From Deroplatys truncata (taxonomy: Eukaryota; Arthropoda; Insecta; Mantodea; Mantidae), in contig CM060975.1 of assembly GCA_030765065.1 (NCBI GenBank), positions 104,366,094-104,430,093 on the forward strand: a DNA stretch of 64,000 nucleotides, written 5' to 3'. The position numbers were made by a program, and so were the translations under genes. The notes below the pieces were generated by a model, which was not told the DNA's origin, made no database searches, and saw only the letters and a list, made by a program, of their open reading frames with translations. Positions 22,785 through 35,745 of the stretch are shown piece after piece; the first letter of the stretch is position 1, and the number at the start of each line of letters is the position of its first letter.

Positions 22785-23360
22785 TATATATATATATATA
22801 TACATATATATGAATATTCATGTTTTAATACCTGGAGAAAATATGCTTTTCTTAGTGAAAGCTTTTATTGGATATCCTTATGTTATATGGGCGAATCTAT
22901 TCAATTAAACACGAACAGATGTAAAAAGCAAAACCAAATCAGGATACACAGAAGCAGAAAAATGTGTTAAACAAAAACTCTGCATACTATGGATGCGTTT
23001 ACTACGAGTATAATTTATGCGTGCTCTGCGCCGTGTCATAGTGATTGAACAGTGGTATTCCGTTTTCCGGCCATAGAATGTGCATGGGTTGGAGCAAACC
23101 ATGTAGGTGCGGTCTTTTCTGCCCATGTATGGCACCAGTGTTCACTCAGCATCGCGATGATCGATTGATAGCAATCTGTGAATCAACATTCCAGCTGAGG
23201 GACGCGTGATGTAGACCACATCACTTCCTTGTATCGGATGGATGATCACCCACCACTGTCGTGTTCATTTGGGCGGGAGATTAATAAACTGGTGGATAAT
23301 CCTTATTTATTCTCCGTCTGCAAGAATAATCAGTATTATTATATGAAGACACAATACACT
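22785..23360. other. (TA)n tract and unassigned DNA
   Basis: A TA-rich tract at about 22782-22812 directly follows the right inverted arm. The rest holds no recognised feature. Confidence 0.5.
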
Positions 23361-23361
23361 G

Positions 23362-23990
23362 TAAAATAAGAGCAGTGAAGTACTGGCTGAGGCTGATGCC
23401 GGGGGATAACTCCACACTACGATCCAAATGTTATAAATACCAGCGAGAAAACCTGTTTGCTAAGTTTTGGGCAGTTGATTTGGAAAAGGGTTTGAGGAAA
23501 ATAGGAATTGGGACAGTATGGCTAAGAGCTGAAACAAATGACAAAAACATATGGAAAGGTGTCAAAAGAAAACTAAGAGACATCAACCAACAAGAAATAG
23601 AATCGGACTTAAAATTAAACCTTCTCTAAGTCTAGCAAATGAAATAAAATTGAATTGGGGTAAAGAGGCATATATTCTTAATTTAAGAAGAAAGGAAACA
23701 TCAGGCATGGCATGGCATGGTTTAGACTGGGGGGCTGGAGGGCACAAAAAATGACACGATTCTAGGAGAAGAATCTACCCATTCTGTAATTTGGATGAGG
23801 ACTGGGTACATATTTTGGCAGAATGTGCACAGTGGGAGAGCCAGCGAACGATTAAACTCAAAGAAAAATTCTTAAGTCCCTCAAGAAAGAGATTGGCATG
23901 CTGGGATCTACTGGCTGACCAGAGGAACTGGCAAAGCATGGACAATTTTTTGGCTAAAGTGGGCGAAGTTAGATCAAATTTGTTTAGTTA
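23362..23990 (+). pseudogene. LINE C-terminal region with zinc-finger-like end
   Basis: Successive plus-strand frames encode one protein tail: VKYWLRLMPG, then LRKIGIGTVW, then KLNWGKEAYILNLRR, then YPFCNLDEDWVHILAEC. The last block is the C-x2-C-xn-H-x4-C type end of several non-LTR retrotransposons with the first Cys replaced by Tyr. At least two frame changes separate the blocks. The upstream reverse transcriptase is absent, as expected of a 5'-truncated insertion. Confidence 0.65.
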
Positions 23991-24038
23991 GACAAAGGTA
24001 GTTTATCTCTATTTTCCTTTTTTCATGCTCTTTTTTTT

Positions 24039-24944
24039 ACTTTCTCTACTACGTATAGTAAGTAGGGGAAATATTGTATTCCACCCAAAAATAATATACC
24101 GAGATTTCACCGGAAATATATGTTTTGAGACCCCCTGAATCCAAAAAAGGCATTTTTGGAAACATGTCCGTGTGTGTGTGTCTGTGTGTCTATGTGTCTG
24201 TCTGTGAACAGCATAACTCAGAAACGAATAGTCGGATAAACACCAAACTTGGTATTTAGGTTCAGCATCTTCCAGAGATGCGACACGAAGGTTTTCAAGA
24301 AAATCCCCCCACCACAGATTACCCTTTACATTGAAACTTTTTCGATAATTTTAATTTTCTCAAAAATGACTCTTAACGATTTTGATTAAAATATCATATG
24401 TTTAACATATTTTCATGACAAATAAAATGTATATCTTGAATTTTCTGGGAATGTCTCTAAAAGTATTCTTCATTGTGAACGACTTTTGCATAACTGGTAA
24501 ACCATAAGAGATAGACAAAATTTTACTACACAAAAAATGTAGATCGCGTTAAAATACACAATTTATGTCATATACATTTTTTTGTCGAGTGAACCATTTT
24601 CGACATATTGCTTGTTATTCCCTTAAATTTTACAATACTTGTTTTCTCAAATGGGAATTCGTTATTCATTTTTTGTCTTGTATATGCAAAGAGTATTAAT
24701 CTGTGGCAAAGAGAATGGTGCTGCACCTAGCAACCAGCTAATAAGAGATATGTATATGCTTAAAGCCTACTGTATTTCTATATTGCCCTTGTAAATATAT
24801 ATTCCCCGTAGATCTACAAGAAACTTAGCAATAAGATAGAGTCTGCAAATGTTTATCTCAATTAACATGAAGTAGATGGAGAATAAGCGTTTGTAAAAAT
24901 AGTTTTACAAGAGTAGATAAAGTCATGTGAGTGTAACACATCAG
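24039..24944 (+). repeat. REP-A copy
   Basis: Full-length, from ACTTTCTCTACTACGTATAG to CACATCAGA, with a short GT tract. It belongs to the A variant with TATTAATCTGTGGCAAAG in its tail. Confidence 0.85.
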
Positions 24945-24949
24945 ATTTT

Positions 24950-25203
24950 ACTTTTTCTCAAATTCGTTATTCATTTTTTCTTGTCCTGGTAATTTCAAAG
25001 AGAATGGAATACCCCACATAGCAACCACCTCTTAAAGATTTGACTATCGCTTAAAGCCTAGCAATTCCCCTCGCATCTACAAGAAAATTAGCATAAGATT
25101 AACATCTCGATATCTCGATTAACATGAAGCATATGGTGAATAAGCGTTTGTAAAAATAGTTTGTACAAGAGTAGATAAAGTCATGTGAGTGTAACACATC
25201 AGA
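24950..25203 (+). repeat. REP-A tail, directly behind a full copy
   Basis: Begins inside the repeat at CTTTTTCTCAAATTCG and ends at CATCAGA. It is probably the right part of an older copy into whose T-tract the copy at 24039-24944 inserted, although the matching left part is not visible upstream. Confidence 0.75.
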
Positions 25204-25204
25204 T

Positions 25205-26443
25205 TTTTATGTTGTTTATTTTGTCACCATACTTGTATCTTAAATATGCATGTACGGTGAATAACCTATGCACTAAATACTTGTGTAATAACTTCAATAA
25301 TTTGAAACCAATACGGGTTTATACACCGACCCAACGAAAGGTTGATAAATAAACCACAACTATTACTAGTGCTTCTCAAAATCACCTGCTTATTTATTTT
25401 CTTCTTCTTCCTTTTCCCCAGTTGTCTGTGTCTCCCTTGCAAATCCTTCGCGCCCCTCTGATTGGGAACCATTTGTATAGGCATTGGATTAAGAGATTTT
25501 TGTGCGTACAGACAGAAAACTGGCGCTTTGGGTGCTCTGCATAAGTGAACGCATACGAAAAGAATCAAGAAAATATGAAAGGACAGAAACAAATGCTGAT
25601 AAGATACGAGAGCTTGGAAACTTATACGGAAAGTAAAATAAAGGGAGGAATAAGGAAGAAATAAAAGTCACGTTTAGAACCTAAATATAAAGGGATTAAA
25701 GTAAAGCAGAGAGTAAGCTAGGGAAAGAATAACACTAAATTTGACTTCGAAATAACGTTTAAGGATCCCCTTCTCGCTACGGAATTTAATTCGGAACGGT
25801 TTATGTCAATGCTTTGCAAAATATCGTTTCTATCGCACGCAGCATGCTGGCAATCCTGCAGTAGACCGAATCTTTTTAGCGAAACAAACAGATGCAAACG
25901 TCTCCACCCTTATCTCGAAGCTAGAAAGTAAGTGCAACGCAGTAAATTGCTTTCTGTTACGGCTCGCACGCGCGCGCTGGCCCACCCATGAGATAAGTGA
26001 AAGTAGTAAAGGTCACTTGCTGCAAGTGGTGCATCACTTTACGCTAATGCCCCAGCCTTAAAGAGCCCTGAGGTCCAAGTAACAACAACAAACTGCTAAA
26101 ACATCCATTTAGACGTAATTTATGTACCAAGTGTACAGCTCTTTAGATTAAGGCTTGATGGCGAATGCGCTAATTTGCACGAGTGGAGTGGCAAAACTCG
26201 GGTTGCATACAATGTTTTCTCAACTTTTTTTGATCCACTTTCATTCATGTAGACATAATGGAAAGTTGAACTTCCTGCATTCAGTGTTAATAACCTAACC
26301 TACCTGCGTGTTCTGTCTACTTTGCTGCACCTATGTGCTTGAACTATATTAAATCATATAACTTTTGATACGTTTATTATTGCAGACATGGAATATAATC
26401 ATATTTCATAGTTTACCATTTAAGTTTTACCTGATTCCTTTTT
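25205..26443. other. Unassigned DNA
   Basis: No gene or element recognised. Short frames here have no known domain. Confidence 0.45.
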
Positions 26444-28094
26444 ACTTTCTCTATCACGTACAGAGTCGGTAGAGAAGTTGTTGCATTCCACCAAAAACTT
26501 CGATACGGAGATTTCACCGGAAGTACATGTTTTGCCGTCCCCTATATGCCTGTTAACAGCATATCCCAAAAAGCCAGAAGTCTGATAAATACAAAATTCG
26601 GTATTTAGATTCAATACCTTTCAAAGATGCGACAAGAAGATTTTCAAGATAATTCCCCCACCCCAAACTATCCTTTACATGGAACATTTTTACTTTCTCT
26701 ACTACGTGTAGTAAGCAGGGGAAGTATTGTATTCCAACCAAAACTTCGATACCGAGATTTCACCGGAAATACATGTTTTGAGACCCCCTGAATCCAAAAA
26801 AAGCATTTTTGGAAACATGTCCGTATGTGTGTGTCTGTGAACAGCGTAACTCAGAAACGAACAGTCGGATAAACACCAAACTTGGTATTTAGGTTCAGTA
26901 TCTTCCAGAGATGCCACACAAAGGTTTCCAAGAAAATTCCCCCACCCAGATTAACCTTTACATGGAACATTTTTCGATAATTTTAATTTTCTCAAAAATG
27001 GATCTAACGATTATGATTAAAATATCATATGTTTAAGATATTTTCCTGAGAAATGAAATGTATATCTCGAATTTTCTGGGAATGTCTCCAAAAGTATTCT
27101 TCATTGTGAACGACTTTTGCATAACTGGTAAACCATAAGAGATAGACAAAATTTTACAACACAAGAAATGTAGATCGCGTTAAAATACACAATTTATGTC
27201 ATATACATTTGTTTTGTTGAGTGAACCATTTACGAGATATTGCTTGTTACTCCCTTAAATTTTCCAATACTTATAGTTTTTCTCAAATGGGAATTCGTTA
27301 TTCACTTTTTTATGCCCTGGATATGCAAAGAGAATGGAATGCTGCACATAGCAACCACCTCTTAAAATATTTGACTGTCGCTTAAAGTCTGCCGTATTCC
27401 CCTTGCAACTACAAGAAAATTAGCAATAAGATTAACATCTCCATTAAGATGAAGCATATGGAGAATAAGCGTTTGTAAAAATAGTTTGTACAAGAGTGGA
27501 GAAAGTCATGTGAGTATAACACATCAGATTTTTCTAAATGTTTGAATTTCTAAAAAATGACTAACGATTTTTATTAAAGTATTATATATTAAAGATATTC
27601 ACATGTCAAATAAAATGTAGGTATATCCTGAATATTCTAGGAATAGCCTATTAAATCCTCTTCATTCGGAAGTAGCTTTGCATAATCTTGTATAACTTGT
27701 AAACGTTAAGCGATAGACGATAACGTACTACACAAAAAATGTAGATCTCTTTAAGACACAAATTTATTTAAAATGGCTTTTTGTGACATCAGCCATTTCC
27801 GAGATATGCGTTATTAATAGTTTGAATTGTTCAGTACTTAGCCAGTCTTTTAAAGTCCTTTCAACATTCAGTTGTTTCTCGCAATTGCATGGAAACAGTA
27901 TGAAATTTTAAGGCAGCGTATAGCGTTCAGTTCTAAAACATTTGACTATCGCTGTTCCCTTTGTATCCATGTATAACAAATGTGTATTGCAGCTATTTAA
28001 GTAGATAGTAAAATAAACTTTCGTAAGAATAATTTGTATACTCACTAATGTACGCTAGAGGGTACAGAAAGTCATGTGAATTTAGCACATCAAA
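26444..28094 (+). repeat. REP-B copy interrupted by a REP-A copy
   Basis: The B left end (26444-26691) breaks off in GGAACATTTTT. The B sequence resumes at 27529 with TTTTTCTAAATG and runs to a degraded CACATCA terminus. This is the second clear case of A inside B. Confidence 0.82.
26692..27528 (+). repeat. REP-A copy nested in REP-B
   Basis: Complete A copy of 837 bp with both termini, flanked by five Ts on each side. Confidence 0.85.
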
Positions 28095-28393
28095 ATTTTA
28101 TTTGTTAACATTTCCTTACGATTTAAGCATGCTGGATGACGGTCGTCATCCTTGCAGGCACTTATATTACAGTAATGGGTGAGACCACTGGAGGGTTAAT
28201 TAATTTAACGACTAAGTATGAGCTGCAGGTTATGAATTTTTTAACGTCAACAAGCAGATAATCGATCGACATTTCACCACCAAGTTAATGTTGGCGACTT
28301 TATACTGCAACCAATGTTCAACAGTTGTTAGTAATTATGTTTTTTATAAGTACTGTACTCTATTTTTCACTGTCAACGAAAGAATAGTATGCA

Positions 28394-29274
28394 ATACGTA
28401 TAGTGAGTAGAGGAAGTATTGTATTCCACCCAAAAATTCGATACCGAGATTTCACCGGAAATACATGTTATGACATCCCCTGAATCCAAAAAAAGCATTT
28501 TTGGAAGCATGTCCGTGTGTGTGTCTGTCTGTGAACAGCATAACTCAGAAACAAACAGTCGGATAAGCACCAAACTTGGTATTTAGGTTCAGTATCTTCC
28601 AGAGATGCGACACGATGGTTTTCAAGAAAATTCCGCCACCACAGAGTACCCTTTACATGGAACATTTTTCGAAAATTTTAATTTTCTCAAAAATGGCTCT
28701 AACGATTTTGATTAAAATATTATATGTTTCGGATATTTTCATGACAAATAAAATGTATATCTTGAATTTTTTGGGAATGTCTCCAAAAGTATTCTTCATT
28801 GTGAACGACTTTTGCATAACTGGTAAACCATAAGAGGTAGACAAAATTTTACTACACAAAAGATGTAGATCGCGTTAAAATACACAATTTATGTCATATA
28901 TATTTTTGTTGTTGAGTGAACCATTTTCGAGATATTGCTTGTTATTCCCTTAAATTTTTCAATACTTATTTTCTCAAATGGGAATTCGTTATTCATTTAT
29001 TTTTTCTTGGATATGCAAAGAGTATTAATCTGTGGCAAAGGGAATAGTGCTGTACCTAGCAACCAGCTATTAAGAGATATGTATGTGCTTAAAGGCAACT
29101 GTATTTCTATATTGCCCTTGTAAATATATATTCCCCTTACATCTACAAGAAACTTAGCAATAAGATAGAGTCTGCAAATGTTTATCTCGATTAACATGAA
29201 GTAGATGGAGAATAAGCGTTTGTAAAAATAGTTTGTACAAGAGTAGAGAAAGTCGTGTGAGTGTAACACATCAG
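28394..29274 (+). repeat. REP-A copy, extreme left end lost
   Basis: Starts at the hairpin (TACGTATAGTGAGTAG) without the ACTTTCTC end, and finishes with CACATCAGA. Same tail variant as the copy at 24039. Confidence 0.85.
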
Positions 29275-31720
29275 ATTTTTTTTCTATTAAATGTCATGGT
29301 TTTCACCACTAATGCGTGTCGCAAGGAATCAAAAGGGCGTTATTAGAGAAGGTTTCAGAATTTAGCAAGTTAAGAGGAAATTAAAAAGGGATCTGATATA
29401 AATGCATCGGTTTCAACACATTTAACACGTAATTGCTTCAGGACCACCTTAATGGCATTCATGTTATAAAGAACCGATTATGCACAACTTTGATCATAAT
29501 AACCTGTTTTCAATGCTGTTATCGCATAATAGTAGATTATGATACAAGGGATAAAAGTAGGGTTTTAGTTTGTGAGTAGGAATGTTTCCAAAAGAAGGCG
29601 GTAGGCCGAGTTTTGCAACCCTACAAGCAAAATAAAAGCACTTTAACACGTGTGGTATATGCTATTTCTTAGACAGCGCTCGAACTGTAAACTATCAATA
29701 ACATTATATTAATTCCTGAAACTAACAGAGATAACGTTTAGAACGCGCTCTTGAAACAAGAGAAATGACGTTAAAAAGCGAGATATCAGATGTTTTGATG
29801 TTTTGTTGATTTGCTAGCAGTCATTTTCAGAGAAATTATTTTCACTATGTTTTGCCTTAAACCAGGCAATGAAACGATTAAGTACTATATCGTGTTGCTT
29901 TCTGGATTTTTAGGATAAGTACTTCTAGTGTTATTCTTTCTGCTGTTTCTGCAATTTCACTTTCATTTCAGTTTCTTCTAAATACAAAATTTGCACTATT
30001 TAATGTTTATGTAGGTTAGATGAACCAGTAGCTTTTTAGATTAAAGAAAGCTGTGATTATAAGTATAGGTTAACTCTACAACGAATTGCGATAAATTGAA
30101 GCATGACGATTTGTATTGTGAACAGATAATGTGAACGCCATAAGAAATTAATCATGTAAAAAGACATAATGAAAGTAAAACCTAATCAAACTAAGGGTTA
30201 TTAAACACGCAAATACAAAGGTTAATTGTCACGTAATTGGACTCGAAATCAAAGTTTTCACACTGAAGATTATCGCATAGTGATAGCTTTTAGCTCTGTA
30301 CACTCTGTTAAAACTTCTACTTTTAGGTCATGCTGCCTAAAAAGCTTTTTAAAATATCTGACGTATAAGGATTTGTTATATTCATATCACTTCATACCCA
30401 TTTATAGTCTGTGTCCACGAATTCGTGCATTAGCCCTCCAGCGTGATCAATTTGGAAAGAAATGAAAGCGTTGTAACTTGAAAATCACGTGCACTTATTT
30501 TTCTGAAAATTAAAAATATTTTCTAGAAGAATGAGAGCTTTGTTTAGATTAGACCATAGCGTGCCCAACACTGCGTGCCAACATTTTTTTACCTGAGGTG
30601 AATTCCTCCATGTGTGGCCTAGCATCTCGGATGTAACTCGTCCAAAGGTTTTGAAAATAGTTTTTCTGATATCACTATTACCCACAGGCTGTTTGAATGC
30701 ACGACGTTCTTTACTAAACTCTAGAGGAGGAATTCTATGGTAGGAGAAATGGAGAAATCAAAGTGGTCCCCCTCAAGACATCATTTTTTTCAAATGTATC
30801 ATTCAAATAACGATGGACATTTTTGCCCAGTGAAGTTGCGCACCATTTTGGAACAGGATATCCATGTTAGTTCTACAGGTTTCAGGTGTGGTGTGAAATT
30901 TAGAATACCACAATACACATTGTGCTCGTTGCTGAGCTTTAAAGAGCATTTTGTTTGTTTTTAATTGTTGCTAAGCAACTCCTTTGGTTTCCTGCGCGGT
31001 GTCAATATCTTCTATATAGGACGATCTGAGAATAATACTTAATCTCTGATAGAAAGAGATGAAGACAGGGATTGCCAAGGGCGGCCAGATCTGACGGCAG
31101 AAGGCATTATCCTTAACATCTCTAGATGATGCTTCCTAGCGGAGCTGCCCTTAATGTCCCTCCCTACAAACCTTACGTATAGGGTCGAGCGGAGGTTCCC
31201 ATGACAGGATTAGTTTAGTTTAGTTCACTGCGAACTTTGCACATCTATTGCATATCCCAATCCTATTACTAACGATCAAAGAAGTCTGACGTTCACAATT
31301 AACCGTATCAGGCTCTGGACCGCGATGGTTAGAAATTGACTCCTAAAAAACAAGGGTACTTTATAGAGCAAGAGCCGGGTACTTACACAATAGGAGGGCA
31401 GGTGTCTCATCTGCCTGATGATACTGTATTTACCGATGCCAGGATAGAAACAATTCTCTCCTTAAGCACATCCTGCGCATACGCTGCATATCACCATCCC
31501 TGCGCTGGGTCCAGTAACACTGGTGGATGAGGAGGGAAGTGAACTGAGAGAGAACAAGGGCAGAAAAATTCGAATTCAACCCAACATTCCTTTAGCGACG
31601 AGGAAAACCACTCAGGATGGTCAGTAATCTCAGGTTTTGATCGAGAGTTCCCGAATGTGAGGCTCAGACGTACCGGCTAGATGGTCCCTGGTAATAATTT
31701 CTCAGTACATTATGACTGCC
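29275..31720. other. Unassigned DNA
   Basis: About 2.4 kb without a recognised gene or repeat. A minus-strand frame at 30485-30685 is faintly like a transposase tail but is too short to call. 31050-31700 is less AT-rich, with no identifiable product. Confidence 0.4.
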
Positions 31721-31835
31721 CTCGTGGCTCAATTGATAGAGTATTTCCCTGCTGTTCCAAGGGTTCCGGGTTCGATTCACGGCTGGGCTCGAACAAATTG
31801 TCTGTAATAAAGACGATTCTAAAGAACATAAGTTA
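31720..31835 (+). mobile_element. tRNA-derived SINE head (family S3)
   Basis: CTCGTGGCTCAATTGATAGA supplies an A box (TGGCTCAATTG) and GGGTTCGATTC a good B box about 40 bp later. The sequence continues into a non-tRNA body, as in SINEs. Confidence 0.6.
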
Positions 31836-32045
31836 ATAATTAAAGATATGTCAAAGGCTGACGCATCAAGGTGAGTAAGTTTGCGTGTGCGCTCCCGTTA
31901 TTTAATAACCATTTAACCTACTTATCTAGGTAGAACTAGCTGGGTAGAAGCCTGAATACATGTTCCACAGTCATTATGCATGACAAGTTTATCATTATAA
32001 TGAGTACGATTATATGACATCTGTGCCTAAAGTAAAATGAAAAAT

Positions 32046-32307
32046 TCTGATGTGTTACACTCACATGACTTTCTCTACTCTTGTGCAAACTATTTTAACA
32101 AACGCTTATTCTCCATATGCTTCATGTTAATCGATATATCGAGACAGACACACAGACACACGGACACACACGGACATGTTTCCAAAAATACTTTTTTTTT
32201 TTTGGATTCAGGAGGCCTCAAAACATATATTTCCGGTGAAATCTCGGTATCGAATTTTTGGGTGGAATACAATACTTGCGCTACTTACTATACGTAGTAG
32301 AGAAAGT
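32046..32307 (-). repeat. Internally deleted REP copy, 262 bp
   Basis: The first ~110 bp of a REP copy (TCTGATGTGTTACACTCACA onward) are joined at the CA microsatellite to the last ~150 bp, which end in ACGTAGTAGAGAAAGT. Both termini are intact and the middle is missing. Confidence 0.85.
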
Positions 32308-32520
32308 AAAAAGCATTAAGGAAGATCTCATTATAGTTATACCATTCTGTTATACTTTCGGCACATTTATGCTCCAATTGGTGATAGTTTTAAGAGATAT
32401 ATAGCGTAACTCATAACACGGGCTTTGATTGGTGACAATATTAGTATATATAATTGTAGCGCAGCTCAAACTGCAGTCCAGTAAAAAGTAATTATTACCT
32501 AACGGTGGTCACGGTTACTA
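32308..32520. other. Possible promoter-like sequence
   Basis: A TATATATAATTGTAGC block at about 32450 is followed some 30 bp later by CAGTCCAGT, reminiscent of a TATA box plus initiator such as an LTR fragment might carry. No element boundaries were found. Confidence 0.25.
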
Positions 32521-32636
32521 ATCTGTCGTCATCCGTGGTATTGGGGTACCATGTTAGCCTCTAGTTCCCGAGGTCGCAGGTTCAAACCCGGCGGAGGGCG
32601 ATGGATTTTTTTGAGCATAAAAATACTTAGAATTGT
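32521..32636 (+). mobile_element. SINE S1, 3'-truncated
   Basis: Carries the tRNA-like head (CATCCGTGGTATTGGGGTAC, B box GGTTCAAACCC) and GGCGGAGGGCGATGG, then breaks off shortly after TAAAAATACTTAG. Compare the complete copy at 46787. Confidence 0.75.
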
Positions 32637-32639
32637 GCG

Positions 32640-33960
32640 ACGGTTGTACGTCACTTACTATACTCTACTGTACGTATCTTCGCTGTAATGGAATCAGAGT
32701 AACCAGTTCTCTGTTAAGTCGCTTCGCTAGTAGCAGAGCAAACCAGAGAGTAGAGTTGTATATTGCTGCTTATGCCTTAAGATGTTGCCTACATTGCGAC
32801 GAGAGCAGGTTTCTCTGAACAGCCGCTAGGCTTGATCGCAGCACCTCACGATCGAGTTTACACGGTGTGCTGTGATTGGCTCCTGCTTCTCCCGTCTCTC
32901 CAGCCTACCAGAGCTTGCTTGCCTGCCAGTCAAAATGAACAAAGAGTCTAGATTAGAACTCCGACGAAGAAGGGGCTTTAGCCAGCTACTCGGCCAAAGG
33001 GCCCTTGTAATTCTCGCATGGAAGAACTAGGGCTTTATGATGAGCTAAGTATCTACAATATGCATTTTGGTTGGAACTTGTACTTGGATTCGGGTATTGG
33101 AGACAAGCTTCTCATTAGGGTTTGTAATAACGGAATTTTTAAATTACGCATGTCTAGTATTTGCGTTCTCTTTCTCTCTCCCTCTCTTCTCTCTCTCCCT
33201 CTCTCGCCTGAATTTATGTAAAACTAGCCTTGGAGCATACTGATAAAGAATTGAAAAGGGTATAGCAGTGGATGTATTGATTGTATCTTAAAAGCTTTCT
33301 GGAATTGGTACTTTAAAGTTCTGGAATGTGCTAGGCAGCCATTTTGTGGAATAGTTCCAAATATTAGCTTTAGCTATGTGTGTTATACCACAGTCCTGAA
33401 TGGTGTAATAATTTATGCTCGCTTTGTACATTTAAATTGTAGTTCTAATCTAAACTTTAATCAGTTTAATATTTATTATCATGCGAGTATGTCCTTCGAG
33501 AGTAGCAGCATCGCAGAAGCCATTACTCCTGGACGGTGCTGCTATCCTAATTTCATCCACATTCAAACAAATTACACAGGTTAACAGTGATTTTGTTCTT
33601 TTAGATACTCAGGTCTTTTTATACAAATTTCCATGTTCTGATTCCACAAATGAAGTTCATATTGTCGTATCACATACCATTTCTTTCAAAATTCATATAT
33701 TCCATTTTTATTTATTTGTGTATCTTTTATATGATCACGAACAATTACACTACTACAACAACACCATCTTTTGGAATAAAGTTACTAAAAGGAAGTAATT
33801 GACTGTTTTTTTTGCAGGTGGCAGCACATTCCAAACTGCTTACACCATTTTGTATTGAGAATTCATCTGTTACAGGGCTTAATAGTTGTTGTATAAAGCA
33901 AGAAATTAGCATTTAAATAATACCATTTTGCTATCTTTATCATATGTAACTCAATACAGC
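32640..33960. other. Unassigned DNA
   Basis: Slightly GC-richer in 32640-33010, with a short (CT)-rich tract at about 33167-33205. No recognised gene. Confidence 0.4.
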
Positions 33961-33961
33961 A

Positions 33962-35640
33962 TAATGGAAAGGTGTTGTGTAAATAATCCAAATTTCATTT
34001 TGTTACATTTGTGGTAGTTTTATTGTGAAGAAGCAAAAAACCCTCATTTGTAAGAAAAGCGTACAAAGCTTACTTCGGAATTGAAATAGGAAATCAATCC
34101 AGGTCTTGGGCTCCTCATAATGTGTGCAGTGTTTGAAGACTTACAAAATTGGACAAAGTGGAAGAAACGATCAATATGTTTTGGAATATCAACGTTGTGA
34201 CGTGAACGTCAATCACAGTACTGACTGTTACTTTTGTACATGCAATGTGAAGGTTTTAATGCAAAGAACAAAACAGGAACTGTATACCCAAACTTGCCAT
34301 CTGCTATGGGACCAGTGGCCCATGGCCCTGGTATTCCTATACCTAAGCCACCTACAGGCAGTAATGAACTTATTTCAGATGCACGCAGTAACAGTGATTT
34401 ACCACCATCACTTGTGTTCGGGGAGTTCGTTCCTGAAACATCAAATGCGCCACAACCATCATCACAAGCCAAGTTAAACGATATTGTAATGGATTTAAAT
34501 CTTCCCAAGGATGCAGCTGAGGTGTTAGGTTCCAGACTACAGGAAATAAACTTACTTGCAGCTGATACATCAGTGACTTTCTACAGGTACAGAGAAAGGA
34601 TTTCTTGCAATACTTCAGCGAAGAAGAAAATCTAGTTTACTATAATAACATTCCAGACTTAATAAAGAAACTGGTTGTGTTACATATGATCCACATGAAT
34701 GAAGGCTCTTTATTGATTCTAGTAAAAGAAGTCTTAAGGGTGTGCTGCTTCACAGTGGGAATGCTCTTTCTTCAGTTCCAGTAACACACTCAGAGCAGCT
34801 GAGGATAATTATAAAATTTGAAGTATGTTTTGGAAAGAATTAAATATGTTGAACATCAGTGGTTGATATGTGAAGATTTGAAAGTAATCTGTGTGATATT
34901 AGGCCAACAACAGGGATTCACAGAATTTCCATGTTATTTATGAGAGTGGAGTAGCAGGGCAAGAGAAAAACTTTGGAAACAAAGAGAATGGCCCAAAAGA
35001 GAAAGTTTAACACCAGGTAGTAAGAACATAAAAAGGGGTAGCCTAGTGGATCCTAAGAACATTCTTTTACCACCTCTTCATCTAAAACTTGGTGTAATGA
35101 AACAGTTCGTAAAAGCGCTTGATCAAGATGGTGATTGTTTCAAATATCTCGATGTCAAATTTCCCCCTCATTCTGAAGCAAAAATAAAAGAAGGAATATT
35201 TGTGAGCCCGCAAATCAGAGCTCTATTTAAAGACAGGCAATTTGAAGCTACTATAACTTCTGAAGAGAAAAATGCTTGGATTTAATTTAAAGAAGTTATA
35301 GACAACTTTCATAGGAAACAATAAACATCCTGACTATGTTAAAATTGTGAACAACATGCTACAGAAGCTCAGACCTTTAGGATGCAACATGAGTCTCAAA
35401 TTACACTTTCTGTTTTCACATTTGGACGCCTTTCCTGACAACCTGGGGGCAGTCAGTAAGAAACAAGGGGAGAGGTTCCACCAGAATATTCGAGAAATGA
35501 AGATGATATACCAAGGACGACGGAGTTCTTCAATGATTGCAGATTACTACTGGATTCGGTGTAGGGATTCCACGGAAACACACGAGAAAATCCAGGAGAC
35601 AAATATTCGATACCAAACGAAGATTTTATAAAATGATTTT
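33962..35640 (+). pseudogene. Broken copy of an unnamed arthropod repeat-protein family
   Basis: Blocks of one protein lie in order on the plus strand. They are a Cys-containing start (ERCCVNNPNF), HSTDCYFCTCNV, then GTVYPNLPSAMGPV, then LNDIVMDLNLPKDAAEVLGS. After these come the LPPLHLKLGVMKQFVKALDQ region and FPPHSEAKIKEGIFVSPQI. The last blocks are LRPLGCNMSLKLHFLFSHLD and ERFHQNIREMK. I recall the same block order from uncharacterised, multi-copy predicted proteins of insects and other invertebrates, so the family is probably carried by a mobile element. Its function is unknown to me. The Cys pairs at the start suggest metal binding, and the His/Asp/Glu-rich end could be a nuclease fold, but both are guesses. 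The copy is broken in several places and certainly not expressed as one protein. Confidence 0.7.
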
Positions 35641-35745
35641 AAGTGTTATACTTGGTAACAAAAACCCTCACAAATTCATTTGTAGCTCTTGTACAGCTCA
35701 TTTTCGAAGAAAATATTTCAATACTTCATTTTTTATTTATAAAAA

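Noticed and set aside
30485-30685. Tail of a Tc1/mariner-type transposase on the minus strand
   Set aside because: VTSEMLGHTWRNSP is only faintly like such tails. There are no inverted ends and no other transposase block nearby.
31720-31800. Functional tRNA genes (also at 19.1, 49.3 and 53.6 kb)
   Set aside because: A and B boxes are recognisable, but acceptor and anticodon stems do not pair properly and the sequence continues into SINE-like bodies.
34209-34570. Minus-strand frames opposite the 34-kb protein remnant
   Set aside because: They are the antisense shadow of the recognised plus-strand blocks.
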